Notes under the pieces: model-generated
Told to the model about the DNA's origin: nothing
Database searches by the model: none
Seen by the model: the letters and a program-made list of their open reading frames with translations, nothing else
Made by a program: the position numbers and the translations under genes
Shown here: in pieces, positions 17,717 through 26,427 of the stretch
How positions within the stretch are numbered: position 1 is the first letter of the stretch
Layout of the letters: the number at the start of each line of letters is the position of its first letter
Assembly: GCF_003335505.1 (NCBI RefSeq)
Contig: NZ_QPEX01000003.1
Location: 1 to 64,000, forward strand
Source of the DNA: Bremerella cremea
GTDB taxonomy: Bacteria; Planctomycetota; Planctomycetia; Pirellulales; Pirellulaceae
Direction of reading: 5' to 3'
Length of the DNA stretch: 64,000 nt

Positions 17717-19249
17717 CTATTCGACTAAGGTGTGCCCATCTTCTTCGATGCCGCCGCGCAGTTGTTTCCACAGCCAGCGGACTTCCCGCATGGCAAACAC
17801 GCTGTAGGCAATCACTCCTACCCCAACTTGCATCGTCAGCATAACCACCTCGGGGAAAAAATCATCGGTAGCTGTCACCAGCCAAACCACGACCCCCATC
17901 AGCAGCGACGCACCAATCGCGGGAAACATCGGCAGAAAGACCCGGCGGACCGAAAGGCCGGCAAAATGAAAACAAAACGCCAGGTAAGGCCCACTCATAA
18001 GAACCGTGGCGATCGTGACCACGATGGCTAATTCCAGCGTCAGATCGGTCGGATCACTTCCGACGCGCCAGTACGAGACAGCACATGCCACCGCCAGGAC
18101 GATCATATTTCCCAAGGCACCGATCGCCAGCATACCGGTCCGCCCCGCCGCACTCATTAAGGTCCCGGAAATGTTGATCCAGCTTTGAGCGAGAATCATC
18201 GGCCCCATTAGTGCGAGCAACTCGCCGGACTCCATCCACTCGTCTCCTCCCAGCACCATCATTAACCGCTCGCCCACCAGGAACATTCCTACCGAGCAAG
18301 GGGCCAGCATGATGCCAACCATGCGGTAGAATCCCGCCGTCAACTGCGTGAACACTTCAAGATGTTTTTTCGCATGCGACAAAGCAGGCAACATGGCCGA
18401 GGTAACCGGCGAGGTCAATAAATAGACCGGACGAATCATCTGGTTATAAGCTTGCGTGTAATAACCAATCCACTCGTGCCCATGCTGGGTACTACCCATC
18501 AAGAAGCTCAGCATGATCTTGTCGAAGTTTTGCCCCAAGGCAAAAAACAAACCGCTCAGCGTGTAGAACCCACTGAAGTGCAGCAGGTGCTTAACTTCAG
18601 AAAAAGGGGCCATCTTGCCTGGTCGCCATGGTTCGATCATCCAAAAACCGATGTTCAGCACAATCAGTTCGGCATACTGCTGAATGACCAGCGCCCACAC
18701 GCCAAATTCATACCAAGCGGCCCCAATCGCTAGGCCTCCGCTGATCAGCAGCGAAAGCAAACGCACAAGGGTTAACCGCCCGAAGTACAGCTTCTTCTCG
18801 GCCAGCGACTTATGCTGCGAATAGCTGTTGTAAAGCAGGGCCGTGCCAGACATCACAATGCCCAGCGGCAAAAGTCTTTTGGCGTCAAAAAAACTAGCCA
18901 ACACCGGCGCTAGCCCCGCCAGAATAATGGTCAGCACGACGCCGGTAATGATTTGATACCAGAACAAAGAGGTCGCTTGTTCATTGGTAAGCCCTCGCTT
19001 TTGGACGGTGGCGATATCCATCCCGAGCGAGCCGAACGAACGGACGAGAAGCGTGATCGGCATGAACATGCCCAACAGCCCGAACTCGACGGGGTCGACC
19101 ATGCGATACAGTTCGGCCAGCACCACCAGCGAAATGACCTGCCCCGCGATCTGGCCTAACATTGTCAGCCGCGTCGCGCGTTGGGTTTTCTCGTAGAGGT
19201 GTGGATCTAAAGGAGAAGATCCACTTTCGTGCGATGGGGCATCATTCAT
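17717..19249 (-). CDS. Polysaccharide flippase (Wzx/WzxC-type, MOP superfamily)
   Basis: Integral membrane protein, 510 residues with about 12-14 hydrophobic helices, related to the flippases that move lipid-linked oligosaccharides across the inner membrane. Family hallmarks are the first helix with 'LGQIAGQVISLVVLAELYRM', then 'DPVEFGLLGMFMP' and 'VQKRGLTNEQATSLFWYQI', the WzxC-like pattern. The gene faces the CFA-family gene (convergent, 20 bases) and lies 85 bases downstream of a glycosyltransferase on the same strand, so the two probably serve the same surface glycan. No polymerase or ligase gene is in the window. Confidence 0.87.
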   Translation of the reverse strand: MNDAPSHESGSSPLDPHLYEKTQRATRLTMLGQIAGQVISLVVLAELYRMVDPVEFGLLGMFMPITLLVRSFGSLGMDIATVQKRGLTNEQATSLFWYQIITGVVLTIILAGLAPVLASFFDAKRLLPLGIVMSGTALLYNSYSQHKSLAEKKLYFGRLTLVRLLSLLISGGLAIGAAWYEFGVWALVIQQYAELIVLNIGFWMIEPWRPGKMAPFSEVKHLLHFSGFYTLSGLFFALGQNFDKIMLSFLMGSTQHGHEWIGYYTQAYNQMIRPVYLLTSPVTSAMLPALSHAKKHLEVFTQLTAGFYRMVGIMLAPCSVGMFLVGERLMMVLGGDEWMESGELLALMGPMILAQSWINISGTLMSAAGRTGMLAIGALGNMIVLAVACAVSYWRVGSDPTDLTLELAIVVTIATVLMSGPYLAFCFHFAGLSVRRVFLPMFPAIGASLLMGVVVWLVTATDDFFPEVVMLTMQVGVGVIAYSVFAMREVRWLWKQLRGGIEEDGHTLVE

Positions 19250-19334
19250 TAAGAACGAGTCAGGTGGAGCCGATTGGTTGTTTTATCGACACCCACACCG
19301 ACAAAATAACTTTGCCGGTGTCGAGGTCAATTGG

Positions 19335-20174
19335 TTAATACCTTATCGCACACCACAGGGCCCGTATACCATCCCGCCAACCGATCTTCTTACCTTCTTC
19401 GTAAGTTCGCGGAAAATAACGAATCGGGACTTCACGAATGCGTAACCCTTTGCGTCGCGCCAGCTTCGCGGTTATCTCTGGCTCGATACCGAACCGCTTT
19501 TCCTGCAGGGTAGGACCGATCTCTTGAATCACTTCGCGGCGGAAAACCTTATAGCAAGTTTCCATGTCGGTCAGCAACAAATTCGTAAACAAGTTCGACC
19601 ACATCGTCACAACCTTGTTGGCGAGGTAATGCCTCAGGCGAGGTACGTTGCGATGTCCCGAGATAAACCGGCTGCCATAAACGGCATCGACCCCTTCGCA
19701 GATAATCGGCTGCAGCAAAGCACGGTAATCGTTGGGCGTGTATTCTAGGTCGGCGTCCTGAATAATCACCGCATCGCCGGTCGCCAGGCGAAAACCGGTT
19801 GCCAGGGCTCCACCTTTGCCTTGGTTCTTCTCGTGGAAGATAATCTTTAGGTCAGGCTCGCCTCGCAACGAATCCAACAGGTCTCGCGTGCCATCGGTGC
19901 TGCCGTCGTCGACTAAAATGATTTCACACTTGAAACCACACCGACGTACCGCCGTAATGACTTGCTGCAAAGACTTGACTTCGTTGTAAACCGGAATCAC
20001 CACCGAGAGGACAAAGTCGGTTGGAATCTGGTAAATCGCTAAGCGGTAACAAGCCGCTTCACCCAGCAGGGTGCCCAGAATCTCGACCCGTCTTGAATCG
20101 TCTTCTACTGCAAGCATCAACTGCTGTTGCAGATGATTCAGCTCGGTCATTTCGTTTTCAGTATGGATACTCAT
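19335..20174 (-). CDS. Glycosyltransferase family 2 (dolichyl/undecaprenyl-phosphate sugar transferase type)
   Basis: GT-A fold enzyme. The core opens with '[20 protein letters not shown]', followed by the donor-binding [13 protein letters not shown] and the DxD-type motif [13 protein letters not shown]. Later '[13 protein letters not shown]' matches the DPM1/Alg5-like group, which loads a sugar on a polyprenyl phosphate. There is an N-terminal extension of about 50 residues before the core and no membrane helix at the C-terminus. 279 residues. Together with the downstream flippase it suggests lipid-linked glycan assembly. The last residues ([15 protein letters not shown]) are complete and end in TAA. 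Confidence 0.88.
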   Translation of the reverse strand: MSIHTENEMTELNHLQQQLMLAVEDDSRRVEILGTLLGEAACYRLAIYQIPTDFVLSVVIPVYNEVKSLQQVITAVRRCGFKCEIILVDDGSTDGTRDLLDSLRGEPDLKIIFHEKNQGKGGALATGFRLATGDAVIIQDADLEYTPNDYRALLQPIICEGVDAVYGSRFISGHRNVPRLRHYLANKVVTMWSNLFTNLLLTDMETCYKVFRREVIQEIGPTLQEKRFGIEPEITAKLARRKGLRIREVPIRYFPRTYEEGKKIGWRDGIRALWCAIRY

Positions 20175-20300
20175 GGATTTGGTGATTTCCGCTAGAATGA
20201 CGCACCGTCCAAGGGAAGGGGTGGGGTAGGCTACGGACGCTAAAACCCTGTTTCAGTATAGAACATAGTTCACGATAAACGAAACATTGGAGATACCCGC

Positions 20301-21116
20301 ATGAACACGCCTTATCTGGCTGCGGCCATACAATTGGACTCAGGAACGGATAAATCGGTCAATTTGGCGCATGCGGAAGCGTTGATCGTCCAAGCCGCCA
20401 CTCAAGGTGCCAAGCTGGTGGTGTTGCCAGAATTATTCCCTTACCTAGGAAACTTGGTCACCCTCAAACAACACGCCGAGACCATGGACGGTCCCGTGCT
20501 GCAAAAGATGCGATCCCTGGCCAGCGAACATGGCCTGGTCCTTTGCGCCGGCAGCATGGCGATCGCCTCGACCGAAGACCCCAGCAAAGTCCTCAATCGA
20601 AGCGTCATCTTTGGCCCCCACGGTCAAGTATTGGCAGCCTATGACAAAATTCACTGCTTTGACATCAACCTAGCGGACGTGAAAACGGTTGAATCCGATT
20701 TCGTCAAAGCAGGGAGTCAGTTGGTCGACACCTCGACTTCCATTGGGCATGTCGGCCAGGCGATCTGTTACGATTTACGCTTCCCAGAGATCTTTCGCAG
20801 GCTCACCGAAAACGGAATGCAAATCTGCCTGCTCCCGGCCGCGTTCACCGATAAAACGGGCCAAGCCCACTGGGAAGTTCTCGTTCGCGCGCGGGCCATT
20901 GAAAATCAGGTCTATGTCATCGCGGCCAACCAGTGCGGCATGTACGGAGATTCGATTCGCTGCCATGGCAATTCGATGATCGTCGACCCGTGGGGCACGA
21001 TTCTTGCGCGCGCGGATCAAGAAAAGCCTGGAATTATTTTTGCCGAGATCGATCTAGGCAAGCAGCGTCGACTTCGCAAAGAGCTGCCCGCACTGCAACA
21101 CCGCCGCATGGCCTGA
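20301..21116 (+). CDS. Carbon-nitrogen hydrolase (nitrilase superfamily, Nit-type amidase)
   Basis: Cytoplasmic amidase with the complete Glu-Lys-Cys triad: Glu in VVLPELFPY, Lys in YDKIHCFD, Cys in QAICYDLRFPEIF. 271 residues, full length. The motif 'CYDLRFPE' and the overall length match the Nit1/deaminated-glutathione amidase branch, which removes a side product made by transaminases. Other omega-amidase activities cannot be excluded. A GGAG site at about 20288 precedes the ATG by around 10 bases. It is monocistronic, and is divergent from the GT2 gene with 126 bases shared between the two starts. Confidence 0.88.
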   Translation: MNTPYLAAAIQLDSGTDKSVNLAHAEALIVQAATQGAKLVVLPELFPYLGNLVTLKQHAETMDGPVLQKMRSLASEHGLVLCAGSMAIASTEDPSKVLNRSVIFGPHGQVLAAYDKIHCFDINLADVKTVESDFVKAGSQLVDTSTSIGHVGQAICYDLRFPEIFRRLTENGMQICLLPAAFTDKTGQAHWEVLVRARAIENQVYVIAANQCGMYGDSIRCHGNSMIVDPWGTILARADQEKPGIIFAEIDLGKQRRLRKELPALQHRRMA

Positions 21117-21806
21117 CGACCTCGCTGACGGCACATCACGCTTCCCTTTAGAACCCGATTAGAACCGGCGACATAACGCAACAACTCCTTAACAATATCA
21201 TATTAACAACTACACACTTTATTACTTGTAAAACTTTTCACGTGAGATCTCGATTTCATTTTTGTCTTTTTTCCACACCAAAAAACTCGTAGATCATTGT
21301 TTATGGAAAAAAGATTACCATGGTTGCTTGACAACTCGTCGTCGCTTCGCAAAATTAGTCCCTATGTTGATTGGAACCACAAGACGCTAATCACGTCTGA
21401 AACGCCTCTCTCCTCCTCCTTAACTTGTTAGTTGTTTGTTACAAATTGGTCGTTCTGACCGATGGTTCCCAGCTCGCATACAAGGCCCTCCGATGGGTTT
21501 ATTGCGCGCCGGGATAGAGCCAGACAACAACAAGCTTTTGCCAGCGGCCAACCGCCAGCCCGGTAGTAGAGATTTGAGGCGATAGAAGTCTTGCGGGAGA
21601 ATTGCTTTCCGGCAAAAGGATTTGTCGCACAAGGTTAGTAACCTCTCCGTTAAAAAGCATGAAGGGCGACGACCGACGGAACGACTGCGACAGGCCTGCG
21701 GGCCTTGTTTACGGAGATCCCTTCAAGCTTTTTAGCGTTTTTCTGGCGATGGTATCCTTGAACGCGATGAGCTAACATTTCCTTTGCGGCCGGTGAAGAA
21801 ACGATT
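21117..21806 (+). other. 690-base non-coding stretch, AT-rich then structured; possible leader or small RNA
   Basis: No credible protein gene was found on either strand. The first 300 bases are AT-rich. At 21328-21333 there is a TTGACA with a 17-base spacer to a poor -10 (AAAATT, 21351-21356). From about 21420 to 21660 the sequence is richer in short self-complementary segments (GGTC-GACC at about 21447-21459, GGTTAGTAACC at about 21633-21643). A GC-rich snap-back with a short T-run follows at about 21690-21710. I could not match it to tmRNA, RNase P RNA, SRP RNA, 6S RNA or a named riboswitch. It may be a long folK leader or an independent RNA. Confidence 0.35.
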
Positions 21807-22763
21807 GTGGCCACTATCCTGATTGCCTTGGGCGCGAATCTTGGCGATCGAGGCGAAACCGTCACCCAAGCCATCGATCAGCTCGCGGCAGATCCCGATT
21901 TCACACGCATAGCCCAAAGCAGCTTGCTCGTCACCAAGCCGGTCGGCGGCCCAGCAGGTCAGCCAGACTTTATCAATGCGGCGGCGAAGTACGAAACGTC
22001 CCTTTCGCCAGAGCAAGTTCACCAGAAGCTGATTGAAATCGAACATCAGCATGGCCGCGTCCGCAACTTGCGTTGGGGGGCTCGTAGTCTTGATCTCGAT
22101 CTACTGCTGTACGATACCGAGATCCGGCAGACGCCACGACTCACGCTTCCTCATCCCCGCATGAGCTTTCGCCGCTTCGTGATGCAGCCTGCTGCCGAGA
22201 TCGCTGCGGAAATGTTTCATCCGCAACTCGGCGCGACTATTGGCCAGCTATGGCAACAGCTCGCCAACTCGCCCCCCGTTGTTGAAATTGCCTCCCCCCC
22301 TGGTCCTACGACCTGGCGATTGTGTGCAGAAGTTCAACACAAACTGGGGCAGCAAGTCGTGTTCACACCGCCGGCAGAAGCTTGGCCAGAATCGGTCGAT
22401 CAGCTTCCCAGCTTGCTTGATCGCTCGCTGCGTCAAGCAGCCACGGCCTGGGGGCCACCTCCTGGCTATGCGGTAAGCTTGCTACCGTGGTGGTCGAAGT
22501 TACCGGACGTCCTTTCAGGAACATCGGCGCCGGGGGCTTCGCTGCCAACGCTGCCCCGGTTAGTCATCCTGTGGCTACCAGCCCCGGAGTCGGTCGACGA
22601 AATCGAACGCGCCTGGTGGCCGCCTGAGGCAAGAGATGCCTTAGAGCAACGGCTGAGAGAAGCCGTTCAGCAAAACGTGCATGGCCCACTTCTTTGCCTG
22701 GCCGGGCACGACATGACCGCTGCGATCACCGAAGTTACCGCAGCGGTCGAAGCCATTCAGTAG
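21807..22763 (+). CDS. folK: HPPK (6-hydroxymethyl-dihydropterin pyrophosphokinase) with extra C-terminal domain
   Basis: Transfers pyrophosphate from ATP to 6-hydroxymethyl-7,8-dihydropterin in folate synthesis; cytoplasmic. The frame starts with GTG at 21807, directly giving 'ATILIALGANLGDRGETVTQ', the family opening. Catalytic-site motifs are present: QPDFINAA, then RWGARSLDLDLLLYD with the metal-binding Asp pair, then LPHPRMSFRRFVMQPAAEIA. The kinase domain ends near residue 155. A further 160 residues follow, Pro/Trp-rich with 'PPGYAVSLLPWWSKLP' and ending 'GPLLCLAGHDMTAAITEVTA'. Standard HPPK is about 160 residues, so half of this protein is unexplained. No other folate gene is adjacent. 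Confidence 0.9.
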   Translation: MATILIALGANLGDRGETVTQAIDQLAADPDFTRIAQSSLLVTKPVGGPAGQPDFINAAAKYETSLSPEQVHQKLIEIEHQHGRVRNLRWGARSLDLDLLLYDTEIRQTPRLTLPHPRMSFRRFVMQPAAEIAAEMFHPQLGATIGQLWQQLANSPPVVEIASPPGPTTWRLCAEVQHKLGQQVVFTPPAEAWPESVDQLPSLLDRSLRQAATAWGPPPGYAVSLLPWWSKLPDVLSGTSAPGASLPTLPRLVILWLPAPESVDEIERAWWPPEARDALEQRLREAVQQNVHGPLLCLAGHDMTAAITEVTAAVEAIQ

Positions 22764-22784
22764 TCGCTTAGCTCGCCAGCGCCG

Positions 22785-22997
22785 CTAGTCGGCGTGGTGT
22801 TCGTCCAGGAAGGCTTTCGCTCGCGCCAACTGATCGGCAGGAACCATCAGGCGAATCGCCAACACGCCGGTTAACCCACCTTGGTGGTCATTATCTAAAA
22901 CGCAAGAAAAGCCCTCCCCTTCCATGGCATTTTGAATGATGGTCGCTTCTTCGTGGCTCTGACAAGTCCGCACCGGCACCAAATCGTTATTTTCCAT
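22785..22997 (-). CDS. DUF2007 small protein (putative signal-transducing)
   Basis: 70 residues. The sequence has the DUF2007 pattern: a short N-terminal strand, 'SHEEATIIQNAMEGEGFSCV' helix, a middle 'AIRLMVPADQLARAKAFLDE'. The family is a ferredoxin-like fold found widely in bacteria, sometimes called 'putative signal transducing protein'; no molecular role is proven. It is convergent with folK (21 bases) and divergent from the receiver gene. Confidence 0.8.
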   Translation of the reverse strand: MENNDLVPVRTCQSHEEATIIQNAMEGEGFSCVLDNDHQGGLTGVLAIRLMVPADQLARAKAFLDEHHAD

Positions 22998-23149
22998 AAT
23001 ATCGCTACTCCGCCCTAAACTGGGATTGCTTTAATCATTGCGGGCTCCCGACGCCGGAGCCACTATTTAGGTAATTGTAACCTAACTTTACCTCATACAC
23101 TTGCACCCCGCCAAAGGCGTTTTCGTAAACTTCAAGGGTCAACATCACC

Positions 23150-23584
23150 ATGTCAAACCGCAAGCTCACCACTGTTATCTTGGACGATGACCCAGGGATT
23201 GTCCGCTTGCTGAAAACCATCTTGCGGGGAAATTTTGGCGACGAGCTGACACTAATCGACTTTACCGACTCGCAAGAGGCGCAGAAGTGGATATCGGAGA
23301 ATTGCTGTGATCTGTTGATCAGCGATATCGAAATGCCGGATATCAACGGCATGGAGATTCTCGTGTTCGCCAAGCAGCGCAACGCTTGGACGCAAGTTGT
23401 CTTCCTCACCGGCCATTCCAATTGGATGCTGGTGACCGAAGCGGTCGAAAAAGGGGCCTCCGACTTCCTGCTCAAACCGATCAAACGCGAGGCACTTTGC
23501 ACCATCGTGCAACAACACATCGACCGAGCAGCTCGCTGGCAGTCGGCCCTATTCAGCAAACAACGCTCCGAGTCTGTCAGCTAA
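23150..23584 (+). CDS. Stand-alone response regulator receiver protein
   Basis: 144 residues holding a single receiver (REC) domain and nothing else apart from a 20-residue tail. Key residues are the acidic pocket D12-D14, the phospho-acceptor D59 (LLISDIEMPD), T87 (VFLTGHS) and K109 (LLKPIK). No DNA-binding or enzymatic output domain and no histidine kinase gene nearby, so the partner is encoded elsewhere. Single-domain receivers usually act in phosphorelays or by protein contact. Confidence 0.9.
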   Translation: MSNRKLTTVILDDDPGIVRLLKTILRGNFGDELTLIDFTDSQEAQKWISENCCDLLISDIEMPDINGMEILVFAKQRNAWTQVVFLTGHSNWMLVTEAVEKGASDFLLKPIKREALCTIVQQHIDRAARWQSALFSKQRSESVS

Positions 23585-23815
23585 CCGGCTGTCAATCTCG
23601 CACAAACGCTAGCACCATTACGATCGACGCTTTCCTTAGCGGGGTAGGGTGATTTTTTCGCCTGCGTCGTTCTATTTGTCTGCGCGGACCTTAATCGTGG
23701 GGTAACCTTGTGCGGTTTGGTTCGTCCTGAGGTCGACTGCCTTCGGGACAAAGCCAATCGATGTCGTGTTCTGCACGACGCACTCCCCCACCTTCAATCG
23801 CAGGAAGCAATCTCC

Positions 23816-26002
23816 GTGGTCCGCTGGAAGCCGACATTCGCCACGCTGGGCATCACGATTCTGATTATTCAGATCGCCTCTGGCTGCGCAATGTGCCGCA
23901 AGGGACGCTGGGTCGATCCGAAAATGGTCGCCCCCTGCCCAGAATCGAATCCCAAGTCGCAATACCCATTTGGTATCTGGTGCAATCCGTGCGATGTAAC
24001 CTCGCTCGAAACCTTTTCGCCTGATGATCAAGCGGTTTCTCTCGCTTCGTGGAACGCCCCTGCAGAAACCGCTAGTCCCATCCAACGGTGTGCCTACGAG
24101 GAAGCGTTCCTTCCCGGCGTTACCTTGCAGAACGTTTCCTCGAATGCCGCCGCCGAAGAAGTCATTGGTCGGCCTATCGGGCGTTCTTCCGCGATGCCCA
24201 ATGCCGTCAACCAAGGTGGCGAGCAGATTGAAACACCCCAGGGGAGTCCAGCCCCTCAGCTCGAAGCTCCGTTCTTGGAACCTGGGCCAGAGTTCTTTCA
24301 AGGCGACCTGTTAGAAGGGGAAACGCTTTACCTGCCGAGCATTCGCGAACAGCCGATCCCGCAAACTGAATCGGCAGACGTGCAGCTACGCCAGGCCGAA
24401 ACCTACTACGCGATGGCGGTCGACGCCGACAAGCAGCTCGACGAGTCGGCAATGAATATGTTCCTCGATGCCGCCATCGCTGCGTATCGCTACCTGCAAC
24501 TGGTTCCCCCACAACCGAAAACCACCAAGGCTACCGGGCGGGCCTGGGAAGTCTACCACTCGTCGATTGCCCGTCTAATCTTCATCGCCGAGCGGACCGG
24601 GCATATCGATAAGAAGGTGGGGATCAAGCTGCCGGTCAACGGTAGTTACCGCATCGTCGAATTCGAATACATCAACTTCCAACGCACGGCCGAAGACTTC
24701 GATTGTTGGCACGTTGTCGGAGATTACCAGTCGCGTTACCTCCTCACCAAGCACAAGACGCCAGGACTTGGTGTGCCGTTGGTCGTCGAGCGTGTGCGCA
24801 AACCGGGCGATCGCTGGTACCCCGATCGTCTTCCTTTCGCGGCAACCGCCATCCTGCGTCCCGAGTGCGAAGTCGAAGCGTTTGATGCCACCACCGAAGC
24901 AGCCATCCCGGATGGCACCCATGTCGAACAAGTGGTTGCTCGCCTGGAACTGTACGATCCCAAACAATCGGGCGACGTCGAATTAAACTGCCATCAAGTC
25001 CCCTTGGCCAAGGACACGACCGCTCCTTACGCGTTCCTACTCAGTAACACACGGGGCGAATCGACGCTTGAAGCGTTGCACCCCATGGATAACGTCGAGG
25101 ATCGCGGGCTGTTCGTCATGGAACCGCATCGCAAAGGCAAGATCCCCGTGGTCTTCGTCCATGGGCTGCTTTCTGCTCCGTATACTTGGGCAGGCATCGC
25201 CAACGAAATCGATAGCAATCCCGACCTGGCCGAGCGCTACGAAATTTGGGCGTTCCACTATCCCACTGGGGCTCCGTTCATGGAAACGGCGGCCATCATG
25301 CGGGAACAGCTGCACGACCTGATCCAAGAGATCGACCCCAGCGGCTTCGATCGCGATCTCCGAAACGTCGTGCTAGTCGGCCATAGCATGGGTGGTCTGC
25401 TGGCTAAGCTTCAAATCACCGATAGCGGCAACACGCTCTGGGAGCATGTCGCCTTCCAGCCGGTCAACACGCTCGATACCGATCCGAAGATGAGCGCCTA
25501 TTTGCGGCGGATGTTTTACTTCACCCATTCCCCCAGCGTAGGACGCGTCGTATTTATTGGCACGCCACACCAAGGCTCCTCGTATGCTTGCGGCAAACTG
25601 GGACATGTCTCGGCAGCGCTGGTTCATCAAGATCCTTCCTTGATCGAAGCCCACAAAAAGTTAATCGAAAACAACCCGGCCGCGTTTCGGAAGGAAATGC
25701 GAACCCGTTTCCCCACCAGCTTCGACGTGGTGAACCCAGATAGCCTGCTTCTGGAAGGCATTTACCGCTTACCGCTTCCTCGTGGCGTTTCCACGCACAC
25801 TATCCTGGGAAACGGCTGGTGGACAATCCACGATGGGCAAAGCGATGGCGTGGTTCCGGTTTCCAGTGCTCGCCTCCCCGGCGTTCAAACCGAGATCATG
25901 GTCAACTCGAAACACACGCACTTGAACCGCGATGCAGGCACCGTCTGCGAAGTCCTCCGCATCCTGCGTGTGCATGGCACGAAGCCAGCCTTCGCGGGTT
26001 AG
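23816..26002 (+). CDS. Lipoprotein alpha/beta hydrolase (lipase/esterase-like)
   Basis: I start this at a GTG (23816): an AGGAAG site lies 8 bases upstream, and the product then opens with a lipoprotein signal (VVRWKPTFATLGITILIIQI, lipid Cys at residue 24 in ASGC). An upstream TTG at 23708 would add 36 non-conserved residues. 728 residues. The N-terminal 400 residues are non-catalytic, partly beta-rich. The hydrolase domain begins at PVVFVHGLLSAPYTW (oxyanion region), with the nucleophile in VLVGHSMGGLLAKL and a late His in 'VNSKHTHLNRDAG'. It resembles the secreted PGAP1/lipase group found in planctomycetes. Anchored on the periplasmic side of a membrane; substrate unknown. Monocistronic. 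Confidence 0.78.
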   Translation: MVRWKPTFATLGITILIIQIASGCAMCRKGRWVDPKMVAPCPESNPKSQYPFGIWCNPCDVTSLETFSPDDQAVSLASWNAPAETASPIQRCAYEEAFLPGVTLQNVSSNAAAEEVIGRPIGRSSAMPNAVNQGGEQIETPQGSPAPQLEAPFLEPGPEFFQGDLLEGETLYLPSIREQPIPQTESADVQLRQAETYYAMAVDADKQLDESAMNMFLDAAIAAYRYLQLVPPQPKTTKATGRAWEVYHSSIARLIFIAERTGHIDKKVGIKLPVNGSYRIVEFEYINFQRTAEDFDCWHVVGDYQSRYLLTKHKTPGLGVPLVVERVRKPGDRWYPDRLPFAATAILRPECEVEAFDATTEAAIPDGTHVEQVVARLELYDPKQSGDVELNCHQVPLAKDTTAPYAFLLSNTRGESTLEALHPMDNVEDRGLFVMEPHRKGKIPVVFVHGLLSAPYTWAGIANEIDSNPDLAERYEIWAFHYPTGAPFMETAAIMREQLHDLIQEIDPSGFDRDLRNVVLVGHSMGGLLAKLQITDSGNTLWEHVAFQPVNTLDTDPKMSAYLRRMFYFTHSPSVGRVVFIGTPHQGSSYACGKLGHVSAALVHQDPSLIEAHKKLIENNPAAFRKEMRTRFPTSFDVVNPDSLLLEGIYRLPLPRGVSTHTILGNGWWTIHDGQSDGVVPVSSARLPGVQTEIMVNSKHTHLNRDAGTVCEVLRILRVHGTKPAFAG

Positions 26003-26427
26003 TCCCCCAAGCAACGATCGCGCATGCTGTTGCCAGTTTTTTTCAAAATACATTCTGAAAACAATTTCACGGCAAAAGCCCTTCCTCTATCACGTGGCAT
26101 CACGGAATTTAGGCCGTATTTTCTCGCACTAGCGAGACATTTGCCTAGTTCGCTCCCAATTGCTAACGTTCTCAAATAGACCGCAGAATCTTTCAAGCTG
26201 GGTATTTTCAGGGCTATAATCGGGAAGTTCGTATTGAGGTAAGAGAGTACCCCGAAAAGAAGGGACGCGCGTCAGAGAGTCCCTTTACAGGCGGTTTCCT
26301 AGCACTTGCCACGAACCAACCTACCTACCAGCGATGAGCAGCCGAAGCCCAACAAGCGTTTCAGGCACAGAGGCTCCCATCCTCGTCCATGCTTGCATTT
26401 CACCCCCTTGGAACTCACAGGAACATT
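26003..26427 (+). other. Intergenic region: leader of the dehydrogenase/cytochrome pair
   Basis: 425 bases without a gene. The first half is AT-rich and carries a promoter-like pair (separate entry). The second half, about 26228-26427, would be a 200-base untranslated leader with a small inverted segment (AAGGGAC near 26260 facing GTCCCTTT near 26279). No known riboswitch pattern was recognised. Confidence 0.5.
26192..26220 (+). promoter_or_regulatory. Sigma-70-like promoter upstream of the SGNH/dehydrogenase gene
   Basis: A perfect TATAAT at 26215-26220 follows TTCAAG at 26192-26197 with a 17-base spacer. The -35 matches the consensus only partly. It points at the gene starting at 26428. 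Confidence 0.5.

Noticed and set aside
21240..21330. AT-rich stretch with TTTTCCACA resembling a DnaA box, possible origin
   Set aside because: Only one near-match box is present, and no dnaA, dnaN or gyrB gene is in the window.
23150..23584. Two-component system locus
   Set aside because: Only a lone receiver is present; no histidine kinase or output domain lies in the surrounding genes.
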